From contig NZ_CP087714.1 of the NCBI RefSeq assembly GCF_039641995.1, positions 1,678,328-1,742,327 of the forward strand: a stretch of DNA of 64,000 nt, written 5' to 3'. Both the position numbers and the translations under genes were made by a program. Source of the DNA: Geoglobus acetivorans. Its GTDB lineage: Archaea > Halobacteriota > Archaeoglobi > Archaeoglobales > Archaeoglobaceae. The notes under the pieces are model-generated. The model ran no database searches, was not told the origin of the DNA, and worked only from the letters and a program-made list of their open reading frames with translations. Of the stretch, positions 52,239 to 60,301 are shown in pieces (position 1 is the first letter of the stretch; each line of letters opens with the position of its first letter).

Positions 52239-53188
52239 CCAAGCTCACCTGCCTTTCCTCTCAATGCCCTTCTCATTTTTAACGATTTCCTGATGGTGTC
52301 TTCATCAATCTCAAAATGGATCTCGTATTTGCCGCTGAGAAGGTCGTGCCCGCTCTCCGCAATCTCTCTGACACCTTCAAAGCCCCTCTCGAGGAACGTG
52401 ATGGCTATTACTGCCTCAACCACTGCACTGTCTGCGATGACTGCCAGGTTTGCATGCCTCAGTGCGAACTCGTTTCCGTTGAAGGACATGGCAAGCCCAT
52501 CGTTCTCTCTCGCATAATCGAACATTTCGATGTCGGAAATGCTGTCTCCTATTGTGATTACCTTGCTCTCATTGTAGCTCTCCGCGATTTCTCTTTTCCG
52601 CCTGCTTCCCACAACCTTTACGTCCTCCATAATCTGCCAGAAGGGCGTTTTCGGCAGCTCCTTCCAGAAGAGGCTGTTGAGATACTCTGCCGATGCAGTC
52701 TTTCCTTCACTTATCTCTATGTCCTCGAGAGATGCGATCTCGTCAACCTTCACCAGCAGCCATCTTTTCCACTCCGCATCAATCCTGTATTTCTCCGGAT
52801 CGAACACCGTACCGTGCAGGTCTCCTCTAACGCCTATCATTCTGGCCGTTTTGGTGAGGTATATGTCATAGCTCGTTGAAATGACCACCGGCTTTACCCT
52901 CTCCTGCAGGTATTCCATCGCTTTTTCAGCATCGGGAACGAATCTTGCCGTCTGTTCGCTCAGAACTTCAAGCTCCTCCAAGCTCAGGTCAGCAGCGACA
53001 AGAAATGGCGCAAGAAGTTTTAGAGTGTCCCCGGCCTGATACCCCTCCTTTTTTTCCACGTAAGCCAGATAATCGTCATACTGACTCAATCTTTCAAAGA
53101 ACTCTCCGTTGTTGAACGCCGCCAGGGACAGTTCGTATGCTATGTCCGTCAGAATCCAGGGCCCTTCCCAGTCGGTGAAAACGTGCAT
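52235..53188 (-). CDS. HAD-superfamily phosphatase-like protein (EhaR-like)
   Basis: A 317-residue HAD-fold protein with motif I FTDWEGPW at residues 4-11 (nucleophile Asp 6), motif II VVISTSYD and motif IV TIGDSISDIEMF, so it should be an active phosphotransferase. It resembles the archaeal protein annotated in methanogens as energy-converting hydrogenase subunit R, though no hydrogenase genes occur here. Co-transcription with a PfkB kinase suggests a sugar- or nucleoside-phosphate substrate. Confidence 0.8.
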   Translation of the reverse strand: MHVFTDWEGPWILTDIAYELSLAAFNNGEFFERLSQYDDYLAYVEKKEGYQAGDTLKLLAPFLVAADLSLEELEVLSEQTARFVPDAEKAMEYLQERVKPVVISTSYDIYLTKTARMIGVRGDLHGTVFDPEKYRIDAEWKRWLLVKVDEIASLEDIEISEGKTASAEYLNSLFWKELPKTPFWQIMEDVKVVGSRRKREIAESYNESKVITIGDSISDIEMFDYARENDGLAMSFNGNEFALRHANLAVIADSAVVEAVIAITFLERGFEGVREIAESGHDLLSGKYEIHFEIDEDTIRKSLKMRRALRGKAGELG

Positions 53189-53216
53189 GGGTGAAGATTG
53201 CCGGGGGTTAAAAAAT

Positions 53217-54851
53217 TCATTGCCCCATCTCGTCGAGAACTCTTTTCAGTATTTCCTTCTCCTCTCCCCTGCTTTTCTCCATCAGCCTTTCCACTATCAA
53301 TTCAGGCGTGCTCCTTCCTATTCTGTTGAACACGGGCTGTCTGTCCACAATGAGCCTGAAATTCTCGTCTAAGCCCTTTGCCTCAATTCCGTCGATTCTA
53401 ATGAACTCCAGCCCCCTAAACTCCTCGCCCAGGTGGGTCACAAGCACGAGGTGATGCCCCTTCTCGTGGGCAATCTTTAAAATCGTGCTCAGGATTTTTG
53501 CTCCCGCTCCGGGCTCGGTTATAGCCTCGAACTCGTCTATGAGTATCAGCTTTCTTCCATTTCCGGACACCGCTTTAACAAGGCTTTTAACTGCCTTTTC
53601 AAACGCTCCAGAACCGTAGGAACTCTTCTTTCTCTTGAAGTAGAATATTTCGTCGTATACGGGGACTTCAGCCTTTTCTGCGTTCACCGGCAGTCCCGAG
53701 TGAGCGAGAATGGCAACCTGGCACATCAGGTCGAGGAGACTGGTTTTGCCTCCTGAGTTCGCCCCTGTTAGCAGTATTATGCTTTCGCTGTGGGGGAACA
53801 GGCTGTTTCTGCCTATGCAGTAGCTCACCGGCTGTGGATCCTCGATGAAGAGGTTCCTGCCGTTGACGATTGCAAATCCATCTCCGAATTCCGGCATGGT
53901 GAATGAGCTGGAGTCGAGCAGTTTGTACAGGCTCAAGGCCCTGTAGAATTCCACTCTCTCGTTGATGTATTCCAGATCTATCTTTTCAGCTATCCTGAGA
54001 CATTTGAGGTAGTAGTCAAGTGCGGCTCTCTCCTTAATTCTCGAAATTGCCCTCTCCACACCCTCGTCATCGACCCTTACTGGAAAGGATCTTGAAAAAA
54101 GCGACTCCACTATTCCTATGCTCTCGAACTCCTTTTCGTACCTTGAGATAACCTTTTCTATCTCCTCCTCGATCTCAGCCGAAAGCCTCCCCTCACTCAT
54201 GATTCTGAGCAGCTCGCTGGCTGGAAGAGTCACCTTTATTTCTGCAAGTCTCTCCTCTATTTCCCTGTTTATTTCCACCTCCAGCTCCTTAGCCCTCGAT
54301 TTGATTCTCTCGATCTCGCCCAGTCTGGTGTAAAGACTCCTCAGCTCCTCTATCTCGGGGATAAGATTTTTGTAATGTGTGTTTCCCGAAATTCTGGCTT
54401 CAATCTCAGCGAAGGCCCTGAACGACTCAAGATTTTCGATAACGGACTCAACATACAGTTCGGGGGCAAAGCTCTTCAAATCCACGCTGTTCACGAAGTC
54501 GTTGAGGGTAATTGCAAAATCCACCATCTGGGATCCGTCTCTGACGACCTCACACACTCCCAGTTTCACGGCAGACTCATAGCTTTCATCGTCGCTTGCG
54601 AGAAAAATCCGGTCTTCGAAGAACCTCTTTCTGATTGTGAGCAGTCTGAGTTTTTCTATCTCGTCCGGGTGTATTTTCCTTGAAATCTCCATCTTTTTCC
54701 TGATCTCGTTCTGTCTTTCAAGGATCTCTTCGAGGCTGGACACTGGCCTGTATGATTGCAGTTCTCTCCGCGCTTCGTCAAACCTGACGGCCTTAGAAAG
54801 GGTGTCCAGGGTTTTCCTGTAGATCAGTGCGGCATCGCCCGAAAGTCTCAT
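53217..54851 (-). CDS. MutS-family ATPase without mismatch-recognition domain
   Basis: A 544-residue MutS-like protein. The C-terminal ATPase has Walker A GANSGGKTSLLDLM, the ABC-type signature SSYGSGAFEKAVKSLV, Walker B LILIDEFEAITEPGAGA and the H loop LVLVTHLG. The N-terminal half is the lever/clamp coiled coil (about 150-260). MutS domain I is absent and there is no Smr nuclease tail, so it resembles the archaeal MutS-related proteins linked to recombination or ribosome biology rather than mismatch repair. ATG 54851 follows an in-frame TTG. Confidence 0.85.
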   Translation of the reverse strand: MRLSGDAALIYRKTLDTLSKAVRFDEARRELQSYRPVSSLEEILERQNEIRKKMEISRKIHPDEIEKLRLLTIRKRFFEDRIFLASDDESYESAVKLGVCEVVRDGSQMVDFAITLNDFVNSVDLKSFAPELYVESVIENLESFRAFAEIEARISGNTHYKNLIPEIEELRSLYTRLGEIERIKSRAKELEVEINREIEERLAEIKVTLPASELLRIMSEGRLSAEIEEEIEKVISRYEKEFESIGIVESLFSRSFPVRVDDEGVERAISRIKERAALDYYLKCLRIAEKIDLEYINERVEFYRALSLYKLLDSSSFTMPEFGDGFAIVNGRNLFIEDPQPVSYCIGRNSLFPHSESIILLTGANSGGKTSLLDLMCQVAILAHSGLPVNAEKAEVPVYDEIFYFKRKKSSYGSGAFEKAVKSLVKAVSGNGRKLILIDEFEAITEPGAGAKILSTILKIAHEKGHHLVLVTHLGEEFRGLEFIRIDGIEAKGLDENFRLIVDRQPVFNRIGRSTPELIVERLMEKSRGEEKEILKRVLDEMGQ

Positions 54852-54896
54852 CAAAAAGTGATATCAAAAGGATAATTTTTCAAGTTTTTCAATACC

Positions 54897-55658
54897 TCAC
54901 CTTCCCTTCCACTCTGGCTTCCTCTTTTCGAGAAATGCGTTGAGGCCTTCAACGGCATCCTCCGTCTTTATAAGCTCGTTCAGGTAAATTCTGTTAACCT
55001 CCCCCAGCACTTTTCCGAAGTCCACGGCTGTGGATTTTTTCAATGCTTTCTTTGCAAGTTTCAGCGCAATGGGGGATTTTTCAAGCAGCCCGTTCACGTA
55101 TTTTTTCACATCCTCGTCAAAACTCTCCTGCTCAAACACCCTCGACACTATGCCCATCTCTCTCGCTCTGTGAGCATCAACGGCCTCTCCCGTTGTTATC
55201 AGGTCGAATGCGTTTTTCCATCCTATCATGTGGGGGAGAAGCGCTATTGCCACCGGTGGATAATGTGCGAGGGTGATTTCCGGCACTCCAAGCTTGGCGT
55301 TGCTGGAAGCGAGAATCACATCGCATGCGAGAGGAATCTCGAATCCCCCTCCGAGTGCGTAACCCCTGACAGCACAAACCGTGATTTTTTCGCTGTTCAG
55401 GATCTTCAGAATGAGTTCCGTGAACGTCCCTATCAGATCTGGGGCTTTATCCGGATAGTGTTCCTTGATTTCAGCTCCAGCACTGAAGTGCTTCCCCTCG
55501 TGGGATATCACAACAATTTCCGCCTCATTTTCCGCCACATCAAGTGCAGATATCAGTTCCCTCATCATTTCGAGGTCAACGATGTTGAGAGGGGGGTTCG
55601 CAAGCAGTATCCACGCTGTATCTCCTTCAAGGCTGTACTTTATTTTTTTGTACTCCAT
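54897..55658 (-). CDS. Enoyl-CoA hydratase family, probable cyclohexa-1,5-dienecarbonyl-CoA hydratase
   Basis: A 253-residue crotonase-fold protein from ATG 55658 (GGTG upstream; frame open to 55706). It has the oxyanion-hole segments HFSAGAEIKEH and YALGGGFEIPLACDVI. Family lysines and glutamates fit a hydratase, and the length equals that of the dienoyl-CoA hydratase (Dch/BamR) that hydrates the product of benzoyl-CoA reductase. It lies beside the bcr genes and its promoter region has the same inverted repeat as the ferredoxin promoter. The exact substrate is inferred from context; a general enoyl-CoA hydratase is the alternative. Confidence 0.78.
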   Translation of the reverse strand: MEYKKIKYSLEGDTAWILLANPPLNIVDLEMMRELISALDVAENEAEIVVISHEGKHFSAGAEIKEHYPDKAPDLIGTFTELILKILNSEKITVCAVRGYALGGGFEIPLACDVILASSNAKLGVPEITLAHYPPVAIALLPHMIGWKNAFDLITTGEAVDAHRAREMGIVSRVFEQESFDEDVKKYVNGLLEKSPIALKLAKKALKKSTAVDFGKVLGEVNRIYLNELIKTEDAVEGLNAFLEKRKPEWKGR

Positions 55659-55707
55659 AACACCGCTTTGGAATTTTACATATTTAACTGTTACTATATA
55701 AATCATG

Positions 55708-55720
55708 TTTACTGTGTAAA
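55708..55720. promoter_or_regulatory. Inverted repeat TTTAC-TGT-GTAAA, candidate operator
   Basis: A perfect 5-bp inverted repeat with 3-base spacer directly upstream of the TATA-like element (about 55693-55704) of the hydratase gene, in minus orientation. The same pattern, TTTAC-N3-GTAAA, occurs at the ferredoxin promoter. Confidence 0.5.
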
Positions 55721-55831
55721 AACCGCAGCCGTAAAGTGCTGTAGGGCGTAAGGTTCCTGACCGACTCCCGTATCGTGCTGTGCTGCTTTCCTGATGCGAA
55801 AAGTATTTTTAAGGGAAATCTATAATTATTA

Positions 55832-56305
55832 ATGGTGAAGTATATGGGTTCGAAATCTGAAGGCCCTGTGATAAGGCCCATGAGGAAGGACGATTTTGAT
55901 GACGTCGTTAGGATAGATTCTCAGTACACCGGGGAGAGGAGGGAGGAGTATTTCAAGAGGCTCTTCGATGAGGTTCTGAACTCAGAATACGGGGTTGTGA
56001 TATCTCTCGCTGCGGAATATGATGGCAGAGTGGTCGGGTTTGTGGCTGGGAGTGTTTTTTCCGGTGAGTTTGGAATCCCCGAGAGCGTTGCCTATCTGAC
56101 CACGATCGGAGTTGACAAGGAGTTCTCCGGCAAGGGCATTGGAAGGGAGCTTTTTGATCAGTTTGTCACCAACGCAAGGGCGATAGGAGTGAAAAAGATA
56201 TACACAATGGTTGACTGGGGAGACAAAATGCTGTTTGACTTCTTCAGGAACTCAGGATTCAGGCCATCATCGACAATGTTAACCCTTGAGCTTGAGATTC
56301 CTTAA
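55832..56305 (+). CDS. GNAT-family N-acetyltransferase
   Basis: A 157-residue GNAT protein with the acetyl-CoA pyrophosphate loop KEFSGKGIGRELFDQF (R/Q-x2-G-x-G/A type) and a preceding strand AYLTTIGVDK. GNAT genes recur in benzoate clusters (for example BadL in Rhodopseudomonas) and in control of acyl-CoA synthetases by lysine acetylation, so regulation of this pathway is plausible but unproven. GTATTTTTAAG about 28 bases before the ATG could be the promoter of a near-leaderless message. Confidence 0.85.
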   Translation: MVKYMGSKSEGPVIRPMRKDDFDDVVRIDSQYTGERREEYFKRLFDEVLNSEYGVVISLAAEYDGRVVGFVAGSVFSGEFGIPESVAYLTTIGVDKEFSGKGIGRELFDQFVTNARAIGVKKIYTMVDWGDKMLFDFFRNSGFRPSSTMLTLELEIP

Positions 56306-56444
56306 TCTGAGCAATTTTGTTTAAAAATGCTGTTTTTCAATTACTTTTTTGACCCCCACTGTCGGTTAATCCGCAACACCTCCGTGTTTTGCCCATCAGT
56401 TCCATGACCTTTTGTTACAATGGCAAGTGTAGAAACCTTTAAAT

Positions 56445-56457
56445 TTTACAATGTAAA
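56445..56457. promoter_or_regulatory. Inverted repeat TTTAC-AAT-GTAAA, candidate operator
   Basis: Perfect inverted repeat, overlapping the TATA-like CTTTAAATTTTA and lying 10-22 bases before ATG 56467. Occupancy here would block transcription start, so it would suit a repressor. Confidence 0.5.
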
Positions 56458-56466
56458 CTTAGTATT

Positions 56467-56775
56467 ATGATTGCGCAGTACGGATATAGGGACGGTTCCG
56501 GTACGTACTACATAAGCATTGACACTGACCTGTGCGATGGCTGTGCTGACCTTGAAACCCCGAAATGCATCGAAGTCTGCCCGTCCGGAGTTTTCGAGGT
56601 TGGAGAGGATGAGATTGATCCCTTCAGGGATGAACCTGTGGCGAAGGTTAGGGAGGATCACAGAAACAAGATCAGGTTCAGCTGCGCCCCATGCAAACCC
56701 GCTTCGGGCTGGGAGATTGAGAAGCTGGCATGTGTTTCCTCATGTCCCAAGAATGCGATAAATCACTCCTGGTGA
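56467..56775 (+). CDS. 2[4Fe-4S] ferredoxin of the benzoyl-CoA reductase cluster
   Basis: A 102-residue ferredoxin with eight cysteines in two clusters: C23-x2-C26-x7-C34-x3-C38-P and C73-x2-C76-x12-C89-x3-C93-P. The long insert between the second and third cysteines is like Allochromatium-type ferredoxins of aromatic degraders, which have very low potentials and donate electrons to benzoyl-CoA reductase. It has its own promoter with an inverted repeat and probably a leaderless message, and is followed by a small Cys-rich gene six bases later. Confidence 0.88.
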   Translation: MIAQYGYRDGSGTYYISIDTDLCDGCADLETPKCIEVCPSGVFEVGEDEIDPFRDEPVAKVREDHRNKIRFSCAPCKPASGWEIEKLACVSSCPKNAINHSW

Positions 56776-56781
56776 AACCCG

Positions 56782-56988
56782 ATGGAGGAGGGCTGGGAAA
56801 AGGCATTCACCGTTGAAAGGAGACGGGTTGAGGAATACATCGATCTTTACAGGTCCATGGGTTACGATGTTAAGGTGGTGGATGTCGATACCTGCGAAAG
56901 GGATTGTGGCGTGTGCTATCTTCAGGGCGATTACGTGGAGCTCTGGATAAGAAAATCGAAAATGATGGGGGACGAGGATTTCTACTGA
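56782..56988 (+). CDS. Small Cys-rich protein linked to the bcr ferredoxin
   Basis: A 68-residue protein with three closely spaced cysteines, CERDCGVC (38-45), between a helical N-terminus (VERRRVEEYIDLYRSMGYDV) and a short strand YVELWIRK. No family is recognised. It lies six bases after the ferredoxin stop and must be co-transcribed. The cysteine spacing would allow metal or iron-sulfur binding, or a role in cluster assembly for the reductase. Confidence 0.65.
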   Translation: MEEGWEKAFTVERRRVEEYIDLYRSMGYDVKVVDVDTCERDCGVCYLQGDYVELWIRKSKMMGDEDFY

Positions 56989-57087
56989 CCGCATCTTTGG
57001 CCGGAAATATTTTTGAAATCACCGTTCAGATTTGCACCGCATCAGAAATTGTTTAATTAATAATATGATTTTGTTTAACTCGTAGCA

Positions 57088-57097
57088 TTTATATATC
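57088..57097 (+). promoter_or_regulatory. TATA box of the HTH regulator gene
   Basis: TTTATATATC centred about 25 bases before ATG 57117. The start has no ribosome binding site, so the transcript is probably leaderless. Upstream the phrase TTGTTTAA occurs twice (near 57050 and 57071), a possible binding site. Confidence 0.6.
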
Positions 57098-57116
57098 AAT
57101 CAGACATAACATTGTC

Positions 57117-57647
57117 ATGGAGTTCGATCTCAGGACACCAATTGTAAGGCTTGACAGGACCAAAATAGTTATTCTGAAGGAGAAGATCGAAGATCCGAAC
57201 ATAACGACGAGAAAGCTCAGCGAAATTCTGAAGAAGAAATACGGGATATCTCTGAGTCATGCCAGAATCGCAGAGATAATCAAGGAGATGAGAGAGACAG
57301 AGATTTTCAGGGAGACAGTCATACCGAACGAGAACTACTTCATTTTCAGCTTCATGGAGATCAGCTTCAACAACCAGAACTTTTCAGAGAACTGGAGAAG
57401 GGCGTACGAGTATCTGATCAACTCGCCAAACGTGATGCTGTTCTTCATAACCGACGGCACCCACAGGTGGAAGTTCATAATGGTCTTCAGGACTTTTCAG
57501 GAGGTCTCAAAATGGGTCCACAGCTTCCTGAAGGAATACGGCGACTTTGTTCAGGATCTGAACGTTCTAATAATCTACAGAATCCTGAAATTCAAGTTTG
57601 ACGAAAAGCTTCTCGAGGAACTCATAACTTCCTCTGAGACAATGTAA
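57117..57647 (+). CDS. Winged-helix transcriptional regulator of the bcr cluster
   Basis: A 176-residue protein. Residues about 15-70 form a winged helix (NITTRKLSEILKKKYGISLS then HARIAEIIKEMRE is the helix-turn-helix). The C-terminal part (about 75-170) is an alpha/beta domain with alternating strands and helices such as FIFSFMEISF and FFITDGTHRWKFIMVF, reminiscent of Lrp/AsnC ligand-binding domains. It sits between the ferredoxin operon and bcrC, read in the same direction but with its own promoter. It is the natural candidate to bind the inverted repeats nearby and sense an aromatic acid or CoA ester. Confidence 0.78.
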   Translation: MEFDLRTPIVRLDRTKIVILKEKIEDPNITTRKLSEILKKKYGISLSHARIAEIIKEMRETEIFRETVIPNENYFIFSFMEISFNNQNFSENWRRAYEYLINSPNVMLFFITDGTHRWKFIMVFRTFQEVSKWVHSFLKEYGDFVQDLNVLIIYRILKFKFDEKLLEELITSSETM

Positions 57648-57698
57648 ACTAATTTCACTTTTTTACTGTCCAATTTTCAGAAAAGTATTTATACTAAT

Positions 57699-57711
57699 TT
57701 TACGGATTAAA
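57699..57711. promoter_or_regulatory. Imperfect inverted repeat upstream of bcrC
   Basis: TTTAC-GGA-TTAAA, matching nine of the ten fixed bases of the operator-like motif seen at 55708 and 56445. The wider sequence AATTTTA-N5-TAAAATT is itself a perfect 7-bp inverted repeat. It follows a TATA-like GTATTTATACTA (about 57685-57696), so it covers the likely transcription start of the bcr operon. Confidence 0.45.
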
Positions 57712-57753
57712 ATTTGTGGCAGTTGATAATCTTACAGGTGAGGTGGTTGAGTG

Positions 57754-58935
57754 ATGACTACGTCTGTCGATGATATGCCCCAGATGAAGAAATTCAGGGA
57801 ATGGTTCGAAAACAGGCACGAATATGCGAAGAAGTGGAAGGAAAAAACAGGTGGCAGGGTCGTCGGCTACTACTGCACCTACGTACCTGAAGAGATACTG
57901 TACGCGGCAGAAATCCTCCCCGTGAGAGTTCTCGGATCACATGAGCCGGAGAGCATAACCAGGCCATATCTTCACGATATGTACTGTCCGTTCTGCCATG
58001 ACACTCTCGCCCAGGGATTGCAGGGCAGGTACAACTACCTTGACGGTGTTACACTTGCTCAGTCATGCCTCCACATGAGACAGTCGTATTTCAGCTTCGC
58101 AGACAGGGTGCCGAACATTGAATGGAGCTATTATCTGCCGTTTCCCCATGGAGTGAACAACCCTCATGCAGGCGATTTTGCAAAACACGAGTTTGAGAAA
58201 TTCAAGGAATCTGTCGAGGAATGGACTGGCGCAAAAATTTCCGATTCTGATCTTGACAGAGCGATTGAAGTTTACAACAGGAGCAGGGAACTTCTGACAA
58301 AGGTGTTCGAGCTGAGGAAGGCCGAGAATCCCCCCATTACCGGACTGCATGCAATGCTGATTGTCGTGTCTTCACAGGTGGTTGACAAGGAGGAACACAA
58401 CGAGGTTCTGGAGAGCTTCCTGGAGGAGGTTGCCGAAGTTGAACCTGACAGGGAGGTTGGGACGAGGCTGATGCTCATAGGCAGTGAGGATTACGATATC
58501 GAGCTTTTCGAGCTGATCGAGTACGGGATGAGCTACCCTGCAACGTTTGTCTTCGAGGAAAACTGCACGGGTTCGAGGTATTTCTGGGGGGCTGTGGAGA
58601 ATGGTGGAGACAGGATAAAGGCCCTTGCCGAGAGGTACGTTTACAGGGTCCCGTGTCCTGCAAAGGACTGGGCAAGGGGCGACTTCTTTGGAAGGAGGAG
58701 GTTCCAGTTTATTGAGAACGTCATAAAGGAGTGGAACGTTGATGCCGTGATCATCGCCCAGATGAAGTTCTGCGATCCTCACGAGCTTGACATACCCTCT
58801 CTCAGAGACATGCTTGACAGGATGGGTGTCAGACACCTCCATCTCGAGCTTGACCTCACGCAGCCTGTTGGGCAGTTCAGAACGAGAGTCGAGGCCATGA
58901 TTGAGGCCATGGGTGAGGAGGACCTGTTTATTTAG
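57754..58935 (+). CDS. bcrC: Benzoyl-CoA reductase subunit C (2-hydroxyacyl-CoA dehydratase family)
   Basis: A 393-residue subunit of the active-site heterodimer of ATP-dependent benzoyl-CoA reductase. Features are GRVVGYYCTYVPEEILYAAE, then DMYCPFCHDTLAQGL and LAQSCLHMRQSY, which contain cysteines likely to ligate a [4Fe-4S] cluster, and ARGDFFGRRRF near the C-terminus. The enzyme dearomatises benzoyl-CoA to the dienoyl-CoA with two low-potential electrons and two ATP. AGGTGGT lies six bases before ATG 57754, which is preferred over GTG 57751. It heads the C-B-D-A operon. Length favours BcrC (BzdN) over BcrB. Confidence 0.9.
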   Translation: MTTSVDDMPQMKKFREWFENRHEYAKKWKEKTGGRVVGYYCTYVPEEILYAAEILPVRVLGSHEPESITRPYLHDMYCPFCHDTLAQGLQGRYNYLDGVTLAQSCLHMRQSYFSFADRVPNIEWSYYLPFPHGVNNPHAGDFAKHEFEKFKESVEEWTGAKISDSDLDRAIEVYNRSRELLTKVFELRKAENPPITGLHAMLIVVSSQVVDKEEHNEVLESFLEEVAEVEPDREVGTRLMLIGSEDYDIELFELIEYGMSYPATFVFEENCTGSRYFWGAVENGGDRIKALAERYVYRVPCPAKDWARGDFFGRRRFQFIENVIKEWNVDAVIIAQMKFCDPHELDIPSLRDMLDRMGVRHLHLELDLTQPVGQFRTRVEAMIEAMGEEDLFI

Positions 58936-58946
58936 AGGTGGTGAGT

Positions 58947-60278
58947 ATGGGAGTCAAGGTTAGGCCTTTTGAATGCTGGGATGATTTCAAGAAGTACAGA
59001 ATGGAGTATTATAGGAATTATCTGGAAGCCAAGGAGAATGGCAGCATCAGGTGGGCAGGTTCAGCATGGGCGTTTGATCCGGTTCCGGCGGGGCTGGGAG
59101 AGGACGTTTATCCGCTCACCGGCGAACCCTACGGCGCCACGGCTGCGTTTTTCAGGGACTTCTCCATGAGGGCTTTGGAAACCATCGAGAGGAAGGGTGC
59201 TGCAAGAGACCTCTGCGGGTACATGAGGAACTACTGGGGCAGCGTGGCGATGGACAAATATCTGCTTGCCGACGGTGCCGAAATTGAGCCGTTCCCGAAA
59301 CCGGACTTCAACTTCACGATTCACATCTGTTGCACTCATGCAAAATGGTACCACTATGCTGCCGAGCTTGAGGGGGGCGTGCCGACATACGCTGTCGACA
59401 TCTCGGTTGGGCCGGGCTACCTGCTGAATGACAAGAAAATAGAATACGTGGTGAGGCAGCTCGAGGATGCGATTCAGTGGATGGAGAAGGTTACGGGCAG
59501 GGAGTACGATGACGAACTCCTGATTAGGGCTGTTGAGAATGAGGCGAGATCGATGACCCTGTGGTCGAAGATCTGCAAGCTGAACCAGAACACCCCCGCA
59601 CCGATGGAAGAGAAGTCGATGTTCTCGTTCTACGTCATGACTCTGCTCAGGAGGAGCGATGAGAAGATTGTGAAGCTGTACGAAAAGCTCTACAAGGAGG
59701 TTGAGAGCAGGGTTAAAAGAGGTATTGGGGCTCTGACCCAGGAGCAGTTCCGCTTTGTTACGGACAACCCGCCACCCTGGCCGTTTCTGAAGGTTTACAG
59801 GTATCTCGAGGAGAATTACGGCGCTGTTTCTGTCGGCTCAATCTACACGTTTGGCCTTGGTGCGGCCTGGCTGGGCATGGATGAGAAGGGTGAGAACTGG
59901 ATCTGGGAGCCGGCTCCAACGCCCGAAGAGGCCGGTTACGAGATCCACGACAGGAGGAGCGCCCTCTGGTGGACGGCGATGTTCAACCTGAAGTACAGAG
60001 CCTCGTGGCAGCACGAGTACTCTCACTGGATAAGGAAACAGGAGACGTACCAGATGGTGAAGGACTGGAAGGCGGATGCCATCATAATGCACCTCAACAG
60101 GGGATGCGAGCTCTGGAACATGTCCACTCTTGAGGTGAGAGATTATCTCGTCAGGAATGGTGTCTCAGTTGCGACATACGAAGGAAACATGGCTGATCCG
60201 AGAGAATTTGACGAGGCGAGGACGTTCAACGTCATAGACTCGTTCATGCAGAGTCTGGGAATTGAAAAGCTAACTTAA
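58947..60278 (+). CDS. bcrB: Benzoyl-CoA reductase subunit B
   Basis: A 443-residue protein of the 2-hydroxyacyl-CoA dehydratase family, partner of subunit C and likely substrate-binding subunit. PNFTIHICCTHAKWYHYA-like sequence (CCTHAKWYHYAAELEGG) holds the cluster cysteine, and YTFGLGAAWLGMDEKGENWI and HLNRGCELW are family blocks. ATG 58947 follows GAGGTGG; the frame is open to GTG 58938. The gene begins 12 bases after the bcrC stop. Length and motifs match BcrB/BzdO. Confidence 0.9.
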   Translation: MGVKVRPFECWDDFKKYRMEYYRNYLEAKENGSIRWAGSAWAFDPVPAGLGEDVYPLTGEPYGATAAFFRDFSMRALETIERKGAARDLCGYMRNYWGSVAMDKYLLADGAEIEPFPKPDFNFTIHICCTHAKWYHYAAELEGGVPTYAVDISVGPGYLLNDKKIEYVVRQLEDAIQWMEKVTGREYDDELLIRAVENEARSMTLWSKICKLNQNTPAPMEEKSMFSFYVMTLLRRSDEKIVKLYEKLYKEVESRVKRGIGALTQEQFRFVTDNPPPWPFLKVYRYLEENYGAVSVGSIYTFGLGAAWLGMDEKGENWIWEPAPTPEEAGYEIHDRRSALWWTAMFNLKYRASWQHEYSHWIRKQETYQMVKDWKADAIIMHLNRGCELWNMSTLEVRDYLVRNGVSVATYEGNMADPREFDEARTFNVIDSFMQSLGIEKLT

Positions 60279-60301
60279 ATATTTTTGAGGGGTGGTTGAA
60301 G

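Noticed and set aside
52235-53188. True energy-converting hydrogenase subunit.
   Set aside because: Only the HAD domain resembles EhaR; no hydrogenase genes are nearby and it is coupled to a PfkB kinase.
56519-56761. Plus-strand frame within the ferredoxin gene.
   Set aside because: A shadow: it is Arg- and Pro-rich, whereas the ferredoxin frame has two complete cluster motifs.
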